Assembly (NCBI RefSeq): GCF_001465345.1
Contig: NZ_CP013655.1
Location: 3,411,091-3,475,090 of the forward strand
DNA length: 64,000 nt
Source: Enterococcus rotai
GTDB taxonomy: Bacteria > Bacillota > Bacilli > Lactobacillales > Enterococcaceae
Reading direction: 5' to 3'
Part shown: in pieces, positions 36,438-48,215 of the stretch
How positions within the stretch are numbered: position 1 is the stretch's first letter
Layout of the letters: each line of letters starts with the position of its first letter
Program-made: the position numbers and the translations under genes
The notes under the pieces: model-generated
The model's input: only the letters and a program-made list of their open reading frames with translations
What the model was told of the DNA's origin: nothing
Database searches by the model: none

Positions 36438-36918
36438 TAAAATACCTCGTTAAAACTGGAACAATGAAATTATTAAATATTTCTTCATCTCCGAAATATA
36501 TACCATTTGATAATATTTTTGCATTGTCGTAGTTTCCGCCTCGACCTACAATTTTTATTTCACTAATATCTATAGATTCATTATCATAACACCAAGACAA
36601 TTCCTCTATTAATCTTACTACATTTGAGTAATCAGTTCTCATAGAAAGAATTATCTTATTAATATTCTCTTGTACTTCTAAATCATCTTCGCTTCCTATT
36701 TTCAGAGCTGCTACTATATATTCTTTATTATTTATTGCAGTTTCTTTTATTAGCTCTATCATAACTTCAGAGTTAAACAAAACTTGACGGCTATTTTCCT
36801 GTTTTAATTTTTTTATCAGTTGTGAATATGAAATCTTCTTAGCATCATAAGAAATTAATTGAAAAGAGTAACAATTATTTTGGAAATGTTTAAATATTTT
36901 TTTATTTTCTACATTCAT
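36427..36918 (-). CDS. unknown protein, first gene of an unidentified island module
   Basis: The 163-residue soluble protein has no family I recognise. A C-terminal block IVGRGGNYDNAKILSNGIYFGDEE is Gly-rich and could form a loop. It is preceded by a weak GGGGGAT site and overlaps the next gene. The three genes read together toward the SIR2 gene. Confidence 0.6.
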   Translation of the reverse strand: MNVENKKIFKHFQNNCYSFQLISYDAKKISYSQLIKKLKQENSRQVLFNSEVMIELIKETAINNKEYIVAALKIGSEDDLEVQENINKIILSMRTDYSNVVRLIEELSWCYDNESIDISEIKIVGRGGNYDNAKILSNGIYFGDEEIFNNFIVPVLTRYFNGE

Positions 36919-37050
36919 ATTCCATCCCCCATTTCTTATATCAAGATAATTATATCAAGCATTACAACACATTACTATTAAAATTCATAAAAATTTGGCT
37001 TTTATTTCTAATTGGCGTTAATTTTATTGTTACTTTCTACATCACAAAAC

Positions 37051-37090
37051 AAAAAAAGCCAGAAATACCTGCAATCAGACATTTCCAGCT
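37051..37090 (-). terminator. suf operon terminator
   Basis: On the minus strand AGCTGGAAATGTCTG, ATT, GCAGGTATTTCTGGCT and TTTTTT form a Rho-independent terminator 13 bases after the sufB stop. Confidence 0.85.
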
Positions 37091-37102
37091 TCCAAGATTT
37101 AA

Positions 37103-38497
37103 TTACCCGACTGATCCTTCCATCTCATAACTAATCAATCGATTCAATTCAACCGCATACTCCATCGGCAATTCCTTCGTAAACGGCTCCACAAATCCCA
37201 TAACGATCATCTCAGTCGCTTCAATTTCAGTCAACCCACGACTCATCAAGTAATAAAGCTGCTCTTCCGAAATTTTCGAAACCTTCGCTTCATGCTCCAA
37301 CGCCACTTGACTGTTATGAATCTCATTAAACGGAATCGTATCAGATTTCGATTTATCATCCATAATGATCGTATCACACTCAATATGTGAAATTGATCCA
37401 GCACTATCTTTCCCAAACGTTACTTGACCACGGTAGTTCACTTCACCGCCGTCTTTGGCAATTGATTTAGAAACGATCGAACTTGAAGTGTTTGGCGCAT
37501 TATGAATCATTTTCGCCCCTGTATCTTGGATTTGGTTTTCTCCAGCAAATGCAATTGAAAGCATTGTGCCGCGAGCGCCTTTTCCATCTAGATAAACACT
37601 TGGGTATTTCATCGTTGTTTTGGCACCTAAGTTCCCGTCGATCCACTCAACTGTGGCACCTTCATAAGCTTTGGCACGTTTTGTTACCAAGTTATAAACG
37701 TTATCAGACCAGTTTTGGATGGTTGTATAACGTGTATAGGCATCTTTATGGGTAAAGATCTCAACGATTGCTGCATGTAAGCTATTGCTTGTATACGTAG
37801 GAGCTGTACAGCCTTCTACGTAATGAACGCTCGCACCTTCATCCACGATAATCAGTGTACGTTCAAATTGTCCTGTGTTTTCCGCATTGATTCGGAAGTA
37901 TGTTTGTAATGGTACATCCACACGAACCCCTTTTGGTACATAGATAAATGTTCCACCCGACCAAACTGCTGAGTTTAGTGCAGCTAATTTGTTATCTGTT
38001 GGTGGGACTAATTTTGCGAAGTATTTTTTGAATATATCGGGATATTCTTTCAACGCTGAATCTGTATCTGTAAAGATGATCCCTAATTTTTGGAATTCTT
38101 CTTTCATATTGTGGTAAACCACTTCTGATTCATATTGCGCTGAAGCTCCAGCTAGGTAAGCACGTTCGGCTTCTGGAATTCCAATTTTTTCAAAGGTTTC
38201 TTTGATTTTATCTGGTACATCATCCCAGTCACGAGCAGGTTTGTCGCTAGCTCTTTGGAAATATTTGATTTTTTCAAAATCGATATCAGATAAATCTGGT
38301 CCCCAATTTTGCATAGGCATTTTGTGGAATTGTTCTAATGATTTCAAACGGAATTCCAACATCCATTCTGGTTCTTCTTTCTTACGTGAAATTTCTCTAA
38401 CAACTTCCTCTGTTAGTCCACTTCCCGTACTGAAAATTGGTTTCACATCATCATGGAAACCAAATTGATATTCTTCTAACTCAGGTACAGTACTCAA
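37103..38497 (-). CDS. sufB: Fe-S cluster assembly scaffold SufB
   Basis: The 464-residue protein matches SufB throughout: [55 protein letters not shown] and the C-terminal [18 protein letters not shown] with MEGSVG. It forms the scaffold SufBCD complex that builds Fe-S clusters. The start is TTG at 38497, with AAGGA ahead. It is the last gene of the sufCDSUB operon, the usual Firmicute order. Confidence 0.95.
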   Translation of the reverse strand: MSTVPELEEYQFGFHDDVKPIFSTGSGLTEEVVREISRKKEEPEWMLEFRLKSLEQFHKMPMQNWGPDLSDIDFEKIKYFQRASDKPARDWDDVPDKIKETFEKIGIPEAERAYLAGASAQYESEVVYHNMKEEFQKLGIIFTDTDSALKEYPDIFKKYFAKLVPPTDNKLAALNSAVWSGGTFIYVPKGVRVDVPLQTYFRINAENTGQFERTLIIVDEGASVHYVEGCTAPTYTSNSLHAAIVEIFTHKDAYTRYTTIQNWSDNVYNLVTKRAKAYEGATVEWIDGNLGAKTTMKYPSVYLDGKGARGTMLSIAFAGENQIQDTGAKMIHNAPNTSSSIVSKSIAKDGGEVNYRGQVTFGKDSAGSISHIECDTIIMDDKSKSDTIPFNEIHNSQVALEHEAKVSKISEEQLYYLMSRGLTEIEATEMIVMGFVEPFTKELPMEYAVELNRLISYEMEGSVG

Positions 38498-38545
38498 ATT
38501 ATCTCACGTCCTTTTCTTGATTCCTTACTGACTTCAACTTATTTA

Positions 38546-41518
<2,973 letters not shown>

Positions 41519-41532
41519 TTATCTTGTCCTCC

Positions 41533-42303
41533 TTATGCTTCTTCTTTGTATTCGATACCTAATTCTTGGCTGATTCCTGCATAGCCTTCTGCTTCTAAAC
41601 GTTTTGCAAGTTCAGCACCGCCAGTTTTCACTACACGGCCTTCCATCATGATATGCACCACATCTGGTGTGATGTAGTTCAATAGACGTTGGTAGTGAGT
41701 GATGATCAATGCACCAAAGTTTTCACCGCGCATTTCGTTTACACCTTTTGAAACAACTTTCAACGCATCGATATCTAAACCAGAATCAATTTCATCTAAT
41801 ATGGCAAATGTTGGTTCTAACATCAATAATTGTAGGATTTCGTTCCGTTTCTTTTCTCCACCAGAGAAGCCTTCGTTTAAATAACGTTCAGCCATTTCTT
41901 CTGGCATATTTAGTAGATCCATTTTTTTATCTAATTTTTTGATGAATTCCATTACTGAGATTTTGTTATCTTCATCACGTTTTGCATTGATCGCCGCACG
42001 CATAAATTCAGCATTTGTGATACCTGGAATTTCACTTGGGTATTGCATCGCAAGGAATAAACCTAAACGGGCACGTTCGTCCACTTCAAGTTCTAAGACA
42101 TTTTCGCCATCAAACAAGATTTCGCCTTCTGTGACTTCGTAATTAGGATTTCCCATGATGGCCGCAGATAAGGTTGATTTACCTGTTCCGTTTGGCCCCA
42201 TGATTGCGTGGATTTCACCTGTTTTCATCGTCAGGTTAACCCCTTTTAAAATCTTTTTATCTTCGATTGATACGTGTAAATTTTTAATTTCTAAAACGGA
42301 CAT
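41533..42303 (-). CDS. sufC: Fe-S cluster assembly ATPase SufC
   Basis: The 256-residue ABC ATPase starts at ATG 42303 (MSVLEIKNLHV), after GGAGGGAA; an upstream in-frame ATG at 42378 has no site and lies in the promoter. Motifs: Walker A GPNGTGKSTL, signature FSGGEKKRNE, Walker B FAILDEIDSGLD and ITHY. It drives scaffold conformational changes and is the first gene of sufCDSUB. Confidence 0.95.
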   Translation of the reverse strand: MSVLEIKNLHVSIEDKKILKGVNLTMKTGEIHAIMGPNGTGKSTLSAAIMGNPNYEVTEGEILFDGENVLELEVDERARLGLFLAMQYPSEIPGITNAEFMRAAINAKRDEDNKISVMEFIKKLDKKMDLLNMPEEMAERYLNEGFSGGEKKRNEILQLLMLEPTFAILDEIDSGLDIDALKVVSKGVNEMRGENFGALIITHYQRLLNYITPDVVHIMMEGRVVKTGGAELAKRLEAEGYAGISQELGIEYKEEA

Positions 42304-42334
42304 GTACAATTCCCTCCAACTTAAAATAATTATT

Positions 42335-42378
42335 TTATCGTTCTCATTCATTTTATCCCAATTGAGAATGATAAGCAA
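42335..42378 (-). promoter_or_regulatory. suf promoter overlapped by an inverted repeat
   Basis: Minus-strand -35 TTGCTT (42373-42378), 17 bases, -10 TAAAAT (42350-42355). An inverted repeat, TTATCGTTCTCA (42335-42346) and TGAGAATGATAA (42363-42374), covers the promoter. The half-site GAGAATGATAA resembles Fur/PerR-type operators, so iron or peroxide control is plausible but not shown. Confidence 0.55.
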
Positions 42379-42619
42379 TCTCTTTACTAGAATAATTCTT
42401 AATTAAGCTAGCTTTTGTTTGTGAAAAAGTGGACTTAATTAGAATCTTTCTAAATTAACTATTGTTCTTTTATTTGGATTTTACTCCGTTGCTTGCTTTT
42501 ATACGTTCCTGATTACTTTGATTTTCCCCACATATTGTGAGATAATTTACAACGATTTCAGAATAATTTTGACTAGAGCAAAAATCATTTTGTCCAGCCA
42601 ACCGAAAAGAGGGTTTTTA

Positions 42620-43564
42620 ATGTTTAAAAAAGGCATCATTCTTGTTAATCTTGGTACACCAGATAAACCTGAAACCAAGGAAGTTCGAGCTTATCTTAAA
42701 CGCTTTTTAGGAGATAAACGAGTGATCGATACTAATCGTTTGATCTGGCTTCCTGTTTTACACGGGATCATTCTACGAACCAGACCAAAAAAATCTGCTG
42801 CTTTGTACCAACAAATCTGGCAAGAAGCTGGTTCACCGTTACTTATTTATACTCAATCACAAACGAAGCAACTGCAAGCACGCTTTCCAGATCAAGTTGT
42901 GCGTTATGCTATGTCATACAGCAGCCCTTTGATTCCAGAAGTGTTACAAGAGATGCATGATTTAGGGGTAACTGATTTGACGATCATTCCATTGTATCCC
43001 CAATATTCAACAACGACTACAGCGCCAATATTCGATGAAGTAGCAAAATTTTATTTGAAAGCTGAAGCAATTCCTAGCTTACATTTTATTCAATCATTTT
43101 ATGATGAGCCATTATATATCGAAGCCTTAGCGAATCAAATCAAACAAGCTTTAACAGAAAGAAAAATAGATAAAATTGTGTTCTCTTATCACGGTATTCC
43201 AGTTTCTTATGTAGAAAAAGGGGATCATTATTTAGAGCATTGTCAACAAACGACCCAAACTGTTATGGAACAGGTCGGTGATGTTTCGCACATTAGCACC
43301 TTTCAATCAAAATTTGGACCTGCTGAATGGCTGACACCAGCTACTGATCAAACGTTAAAAGAGTTACCTAAGCAAGGAGCTAAAAATATTTTGATTCTGA
43401 CACCTGGTTTTGTTTCTGACTGTTTAGAAACGATAGAAGAAATTGAAAAAGAAAATTATGGCTATTTTATGGAAAATGGCGGTGAACATTTCCACTATAT
43501 TCATCCATTTAATGCTGATCCTATTTTCATTGATATTTTAGAACAACTGATAAATAAAAAATAA
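42620..43564 (+). CDS. hemH: ferrochelatase (coproporphyrin type likely)
   Basis: The protein has 314 residues from ATG 42620 (KRGFL-coding sequence upstream is the ribosome site AAAGAGGG). Family blocks: GIILVNLGTPDKPET, RYAMSYSSPLIPEVL, LYPQYSTTTTAP, FSYHGIPVSYVEKGD with the catalytic His, and LTPGFVSDCLETIEEI with the conserved Glu pair. It inserts iron into a porphyrin. Other heme-synthesis genes are not in the window; enterococci generally lack the full pathway, so it may act on imported precursors. It is divergent from suf. Confidence 0.92.
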   Translation: MFKKGIILVNLGTPDKPETKEVRAYLKRFLGDKRVIDTNRLIWLPVLHGIILRTRPKKSAALYQQIWQEAGSPLLIYTQSQTKQLQARFPDQVVRYAMSYSSPLIPEVLQEMHDLGVTDLTIIPLYPQYSTTTTAPIFDEVAKFYLKAEAIPSLHFIQSFYDEPLYIEALANQIKQALTERKIDKIVFSYHGIPVSYVEKGDHYLEHCQQTTQTVMEQVGDVSHISTFQSKFGPAEWLTPATDQTLKELPKQGAKNILILTPGFVSDCLETIEEIEKENYGYFMENGGEHFHYIHPFNADPIFIDILEQLINKK

Positions 43565-43571
43565 CCATACT

Positions 43572-43615
43572 AAAAAGGAGTGTTCTCTACTGATTAGCAG
43601 AGTCACTCCTTTTTA
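43572..43615. terminator. bidirectional terminator after hemH
   Basis: AAAAAGGAGTG pairs with CACTCCTTTTT, with an inner CTCT/AGAG stem. It serves hemH on the plus strand and the secreted-protein gene on the minus strand. Confidence 0.8.
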
Positions 43616-43630
43616 CTATTTAATTCATTA

Positions 43631-44176
43631 TTATTGTAGGTTCATTGAAATATAAGCAGGTTCAATGGTTACTTTAGACATATTGCCCACATTCGGTAAA
43701 GCTGCCCAGTTAGGAACAATACTCCGATTCGCTTTTACAAATAGAGAGGTTCCATAAGCACCTTGTGTTATCGCAACCGTTGTTTTGAATACCGGTGTTA
43801 AGCCATTCACTTGCGTTACAGTATACCCCCAAATCTTGTCGTCGCCATTAAAGTAAGAATCGCTTGGTGAATAGGTTCCAACAAAATCAAAAATACGGTC
43901 TTTTACAACATATGCAGCTTGAATCGATCGACTATTGGCTGTTGCCTGAGCGTATTGAATCTCACCTGAATAATCAGCATAACCATACCGACCCGCTTCG
44001 AACGTATAAACGCCCGAATAGATTCTTTTCCAGGCTCCACTTGAATCAAACGTGAAAACAGCGCCATTGTTCATATCAATTTCTTGTGCGGCTTCACTCT
44101 TTTGGCTGTTAACAATACTTGCAAAAAGCATTGTAATCAGCGCGATGGTAAATAAAATTACTTTTCTTTTTTTCAT
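43631..44176 (-). CDS. secreted protein of unknown function
   Basis: The 181-residue protein has a clear signal peptide (MKKRKVILFTIALITMLFAS, cleavage probably near SEAA at about residues 27-30). The mature part is about 150 residues, aromatic and Ser/Thr-rich, predicted beta, without cysteines or a sorting motif. It is therefore probably released. AAAGGAGA precedes the ATG. No family recognised. It is monocistronic. Confidence 0.75.
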   Translation of the reverse strand: MKKRKVILFTIALITMLFASIVNSQKSEAAQEIDMNNGAVFTFDSSGAWKRIYSGVYTFEAGRYGYADYSGEIQYAQATANSRSIQAAYVVKDRIFDFVGTYSPSDSYFNGDDKIWGYTVTQVNGLTPVFKTTVAITQGAYGTSLFVKANRSIVPNWAALPNVGNMSKVTIEPAYISMNLQ

Positions 44177-44317
44177 CTTTCTTATCTCCTTTTTTTATTT
44201 CAGTATACCGAAATTTAATATTAACATAAAAATATATTTATCTCAACATTAGAACATATTTTTTAAACTATAAAAAATAAATATATTACAAAAAACAGGT
44301 ATTTTTTGTAGTTTTAT

Positions 44318-44359
44318 TGTAAAAAATCTGAAATGAGTTGGAACACTCATTTCAGATTT
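44318..44359 (-). terminator. metNIQ operon terminator
   Basis: The minus strand reads AAATCTGAAATGAGT, a short loop, ACTCATTTCAGATTT and a T run. This 15-base perfect stem lies just past metQ. Confidence 0.88.
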
Positions 44360-44364
44360 CATCT

Positions 44365-45219
44365 TTATTTATCTACTGGTTTTACAGATCCATCCCATTT
44401 TTCAAGAATCCAATCTTGGATTTCTTTACTATGCAAGGCATCAACTAATTTTTTGATTTTATCGCTATCTTTATCTTCAGAACGAACAGCCACAATATTT
44501 ACATATGGTGAGTTGTCTTTTTCAAGTAAAACTGAATCTTTCAACGGATTCAGCCCTGCGCTATAAGCAAAGTTAGCGTTGATTGCAACAAGATCTGCTT
44601 CATCGTTATTGTATGTTGTTGTTAATACTTCAGGATTGATATTATGGATAAATTTCAAGTTTTTAGGATTTTTATCAATATCTTCAAATGTCGCTGTTTC
44701 TAAGTCAACACCGTCTTTAACCGTAACTAAATCTGCATCTTGTAAAATTGTAATGATTCGACCCCAGTCAGATTCTGAGTTTGATGTAATGATCGTTGCG
44801 CCGTCTTTTAAGTCTTTAATATCTTTGATTCGTTTTGAGTATAGACCCATTGGCTCAATATGAATACCGCCAGCATTTGCAAAATCATAATTATTTTCTT
44901 TGACTTGTAAATTAAAGTACGGAATATGCTGGAAGTAATTAGCATCAATATCGCCTTCAGCTAGGTTTTTATTTGGTAAGATGTAGTCATCGAATTGAAC
45001 GATTTCTAGATCAACACCTTCTTTTTTCAAAATTGGTTTAACTTGTTCAAGGATTTCTGCATGAGGTGAAGCTGATGCACCGACTTTTAAAACTGAAGAT
45101 TCTTTTGCAGATCCTGCTGATTTACTATCATCTGTTTTGTCCTTTGCGCCTCCACAAGCAACTAAACCAAATGTTACAACTGCCAATGCTGCTAAACCGA
45201 ATAATTTCTTTTTCATCAT
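44365..45219 (-). CDS. metQ: methionine ABC transporter substrate-binding lipoprotein
   Basis: The 284-residue protein has a lipoprotein signal with lipobox LVACGG (Cys at about 22), then the NlpA/MetQ fold: KVGASASPHAEILEQV, DANYFQHIPYFN, and AINANFAYSAGLNPL. It binds methionine or its analogues outside the membrane for MetNI. The site GGAGGAAA precedes adjacent ATG codons. It is third in the T-box-controlled operon. Confidence 0.92.
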   Translation of the reverse strand: MMKKKLFGLAALAVVTFGLVACGGAKDKTDDSKSAGSAKESSVLKVGASASPHAEILEQVKPILKKEGVDLEIVQFDDYILPNKNLAEGDIDANYFQHIPYFNLQVKENNYDFANAGGIHIEPMGLYSKRIKDIKDLKDGATIITSNSESDWGRIITILQDADLVTVKDGVDLETATFEDIDKNPKNLKFIHNINPEVLTTTYNNDEADLVAINANFAYSAGLNPLKDSVLLEKDNSPYVNIVAVRSEDKDSDKIKKLVDALHSKEIQDWILEKWDGSVKPVDK

Positions 45220-45252
45220 GTATTTCCTCCAATTATGTTCTATTTTGATTGT

Positions 45253-45942
45253 TTATCGTTTGTCAGAGCGTTTCACTAATTGATCGCCGACAAACTGAAT
45301 AATAAACACAATAACCAAGATTAAAACTGTTGCAACCAACGTTACTGTATTATTGTTACGACTAAATCCTTCTTGATACGCTAAACCACCAAGACCTCCG
45401 CCACCGATGATCCCAGCCATTGCTGTAAAGCCAATCATTGTGATCGTTGTTAGCGTTACACCCGATAATAACGCTGGTGTGCTTTCAGGGATCAAGACTT
45501 TAAAGATTTTTTGAATTCTAGAAGCCCCCATTGCATCGGCTGCTTCTAGCACACCACTGTCCACTTCACGAAAGGCAATTTCGACTAAACGAGCGTAAAA
45601 TGGTGCAGCTGATACGATCAATGATGGAATTGCTGCCTTTGCACCAATTCCTGTTCCAACTAATTTTCTTGAAAAGTCCATCAACAAGATAATCAACACG
45701 ATATAAGGAATCGAGCGGAAAATATTGCTAACGACTGATAAAACACTATAACAAATTTTTGCAAACGGTGATTTGTTACGGCTTAAACTGTATAATAGCA
45801 AACCTAATAAAAAACCAATAATAATAACAAAAATCATCGCAACGACCGTCATAAACAATGTATCGATCGCCGCCTGCTGCATTGATTCTGGATTCACTCG
45901 GCTAAAGTTTAAATATTTCTCTGCAAATGTTTCATTCGCCAC
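45253..45942 (-). CDS. metI: methionine ABC transporter permease
   Basis: The 229-residue protein has about five or six membrane helices and the permease EAA-type loop EAADAMGASRIQKIFKVLIP, which docks the ATPase. It starts within the last 11 bases of metN and is followed after 33 bases by metQ. Confidence 0.92.
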   Translation of the reverse strand: MANETFAEKYLNFSRVNPESMQQAAIDTLFMTVVAMIFVIIIGFLLGLLLYSLSRNKSPFAKICYSVLSVVSNIFRSIPYIVLIILLMDFSRKLVGTGIGAKAAIPSLIVSAAPFYARLVEIAFREVDSGVLEAADAMGASRIQKIFKVLIPESTPALLSGVTLTTITMIGFTAMAGIIGGGGLGGLAYQEGFSRNNNTVTLVATVLILVIVFIIQFVGDQLVKRSDKR

Positions 45943-46969
45943 GGTGAATCACCTCCATTACAACTTCTTTTTCATTGAAAAATGCCAATGCCTTATCTAT
46001 TTCACTAGTTGTTCCTGTAATCATCACAGTCAAGGTCCCAAAGGCTCCTTCTTTTGCTTGTTGAACTTGACCTTGAACCACATTGATATCTACAGCAAAC
46101 TGACGAATTGCTTGTGAGATCACAGGCTCATTGGCATTATCACCGCTAAATTGCAATGTTGCAACAAGTCCTGCTGGATTTTCTTTGATCAACTCTTGCA
46201 ACAGCTCTTCTGTATCTTCTTTTGGCTCTAATTCCTGTTGAACGAAACGTTTGGTAACAGCTTGTTGCGGATGTCTAAAGACTTCTAAAACATCCCCTTC
46301 TTCAACGATTTGGCCCTGTTCCATTACCGCAACTTTGTTGCAGATCTTACGAATCACATGCATTTCGTGGGTAATCAATACAATGGTTAAGTTCAACGTT
46401 TGATTGATTTCCAAAAGCAGATCCAATACTTCATCTGTCGTTTGTGGATCTAATGCACTTGTTGCTTCGTCACAAAGTAAGATTTCTGGATTATTGGCTA
46501 ACGCTCGAGCAATCCCTACACGCTGTTTTTGGCCACCAGATAATTGACTTGGATAAGCATCTCCACGACCTTCTAATCCAACTAAGCTTAAAAGTTCTTG
46601 TGCTCGTTCCTTTCTGACTTTCTTTGGAACATTCGCTAGCTCTAAAGGCAACATAATATTCTCTAAAATCGTTCTTGACCATAGTAGATTAAAGTGCTGA
46701 AAGATCATTCCAATTTTTTTACGAAATTGGCGTAACTCTCGGTTGGCCATTTGGGCAACATTTTGACCTTGAATAATGACTTCTCCTTGTGTTGGCAATT
46801 CTAGACCATTTAATAAACGAACCAAGGTACTTTTACCAGCGCCAGAATAACCAACGATTCCATAAATATCACCTTGATCAACAGTTAGTGAAACATCATT
46901 CACCGCTGTTACTTGCCCGCTTTTACCGGAAAATTGTTTTTGTACGTTTTGTAATTCGATTAGAGGCAT
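45932..46969 (-). CDS. metN: methionine ABC transporter ATP-binding protein
   Basis: The 345-residue ATPase has Walker A GYSGAGKST, signature LSGGQKQRVGIARAL, Walker B ILLCDEATSALDP and ITHE. A C-terminal NIL-type regulatory domain (about residues 265-345) binds methionine to inhibit transport in known MetN. The site GGAGGGGAAG precedes the ATG. It follows a T-box leader. Confidence 0.94.
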   Translation of the reverse strand: MPLIELQNVQKQFSGKSGQVTAVNDVSLTVDQGDIYGIVGYSGAGKSTLVRLLNGLELPTQGEVIIQGQNVAQMANRELRQFRKKIGMIFQHFNLLWSRTILENIMLPLELANVPKKVRKERAQELLSLVGLEGRGDAYPSQLSGGQKQRVGIARALANNPEILLCDEATSALDPQTTDEVLDLLLEINQTLNLTIVLITHEMHVIRKICNKVAVMEQGQIVEEGDVLEVFRHPQQAVTKRFVQQELEPKEDTEELLQELIKENPAGLVATLQFSGDNANEPVISQAIRQFAVDINVVQGQVQQAKEGAFGTLTVMITGTTSEIDKALAFFNEKEVVMEVIHRGE

Positions 46970-47177
46970 TTCTTCCCCTCCACTTTCTTTGGTTTTGCTT
47001 CTTTTTTATTATACTACATGATTTGCTTTGCGTTGTGAAATAGCAGGTAGATTATTTTTTTATAATACAGTGTGATTAATCTACTGCTTGGACTGTCATT
47101 CACTAGTAAGAAATTCCTCTCACTTCGTTCGCCAAGTACTGTTCAACATCATTTTACTTTGTAAATTGTGTAGAACA

Positions 47178-47464
47178 TGCAAAAAGCTTCCGCCCCATGT
47201 CATCGATCTGACAAAAGGACGAAAGCTTGTCTTTCGTGTTACCACCTTGATTTACCATTATTTCACAATAATAGCCTTATACAGTACTTGAATTCGCATA
47301 CTGTTGTGCTATAACGGGCACTCCCGTAATAAGTTCACATTCGCTTACTTATTCTGCTCAAAGACCATCTTCCATCTCAACTATGCTGCCCATTTTCAGC
47401 GAACAAGGCTCTCTTCAAACATGTTTGACATGTACTCTTCTTTTCAAAGCTTTCACTTTATATT
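47178..47464 (-). promoter_or_regulatory. T-box leader of metNIQ
   Basis: The minus-strand leader of about 290 bases carries the T-box sequence AAGGTGGTAACACG (47235-47248). It is followed by a terminator stem, AAGCTTTCGTCC against GGGGCGGAAGCTT, and TTTTT (47180-47227). Upstream lies a long Stem I region; an ATG triplet at 47297-47299 is a candidate methionine specifier, not proven. Uncharged tRNA-Met would stabilise the antiterminator and allow metNIQ transcription. The rest of the gap to metN shows no gene. Confidence 0.85.
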
Positions 47465-47470
47465 GATGAA

Positions 47471-47499
47471 ATTATAGCAATATCCAAATCGCTTGTCAA
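47471..47499 (-). promoter_or_regulatory. consensus promoter of the metNIQ T-box leader
   Basis: TTGACA (47494-47499) and TATAAT (47471-47476) on the minus strand are exactly 17 bases apart, a perfect housekeeping-sigma promoter. Confidence 0.88.
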
Positions 47500-47511
47500 T
47501 CATTTTCACAC

Positions 47512-47841
47512 TTAGCTTAATTCTGCTTCATCCACATCTGTTAAAATCGCAATCCAAGCATTCAGTTGATTGCCATCGTCTAATGTACTAGGATCTTGTT
47601 CAGCTGCTTCATTGATCGCTGAAACCGTCCCGCTAAGTGGTGTACTAAATTCACTGACTGCTTTTTCAGCTTCTAATTCAATCAATGAATCTCCTTTTTT
47701 CAACGTTTGTCCTACTTTCGGCATGGTTGCAAAAGTAATATTGCCTAAATCTTCTTGCGCTTGATTGGTCAAACCGATTTTATAGCCAGCATCTGTTTTT
47801 AAGAGCCACAAGCTATCGATTATTTTCAATTCTTCCGCCAT
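47512..47841 (-). CDS. GcvH-like lipoyl-domain protein
   Basis: The 109-residue protein has the H-protein fold: YKIGLTNQAQEDLGNITFA, then the lipoyl lysine in ELEAEKAVSEF (about residue 61). It is shorter than GcvH of the glycine cleavage system, and no gcvTP genes are nearby. It may therefore serve as a lipoate relay carrier, as GcvH-like proteins do in other Firmicutes. Its ATG overlaps the stop of the ArsC-like gene. Confidence 0.82.
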   Translation of the reverse strand: MAEELKIIDSLWLLKTDAGYKIGLTNQAQEDLGNITFATMPKVGQTLKKGDSLIELEAEKAVSEFSTPLSGTVSAINEAAEQDPSTLDDGNQLNAWIAILTDVDEAELS

Positions 47842-48197
47842 TATTGAATAGCTCCTTTGTAATCAGATTCTTTAAATCCGTTTGCTAAAAATTGCTCTCC
47901 TTTAACAAAAATCGGACGTTTGATCAGCATACCATCAGTTGCTAATAATTCACTTGCTTCCTTGATTGAAAAGTCGTTGACTTTATCTTTCAAGCCTTGT
48001 TCTCTATAGCGGATGCCACTTGTATTAAAGAAACGGCGGACTGGTAAATCACTTTGCTCCATCCAACTTGCTAATTGTTTTGCAGTGGGTGGATTTTCGA
48101 TCATATCGATCGTTTCGTATTTTACCTGATGCTCATCTAACCAAGCCTTTGCTTTCTTACAAGTTGAACATTTTGGATACCAGAAAAATGTGTACAT
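47841..48197 (-). CDS. ArsC/Spx-family thioredoxin-fold protein
   Basis: The protein has 118 residues from the ATG giving MYTFFWYPKCSTCKKAKAWL; an ATG 18 bases upstream is possible. The CSTC redox motif is at residues 10-13, followed by the family's IRYREQGLKD and IKRPIFVKGEQFLANGFKE. It matches ArsC/YffB-like reductases rather than Spx proper. The substrate is not evident. It is coupled to the GcvH-like gene. Confidence 0.85.
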   Translation of the reverse strand: MYTFFWYPKCSTCKKAKAWLDEHQVKYETIDMIENPPTAKQLASWMEQSDLPVRRFFNTSGIRYREQGLKDKVNDFSIKEASELLATDGMLIKRPIFVKGEQFLANGFKESDYKGAIQ

Positions 48198-48215
48198 TTT
48201 AACGCCTTCTTTCAT

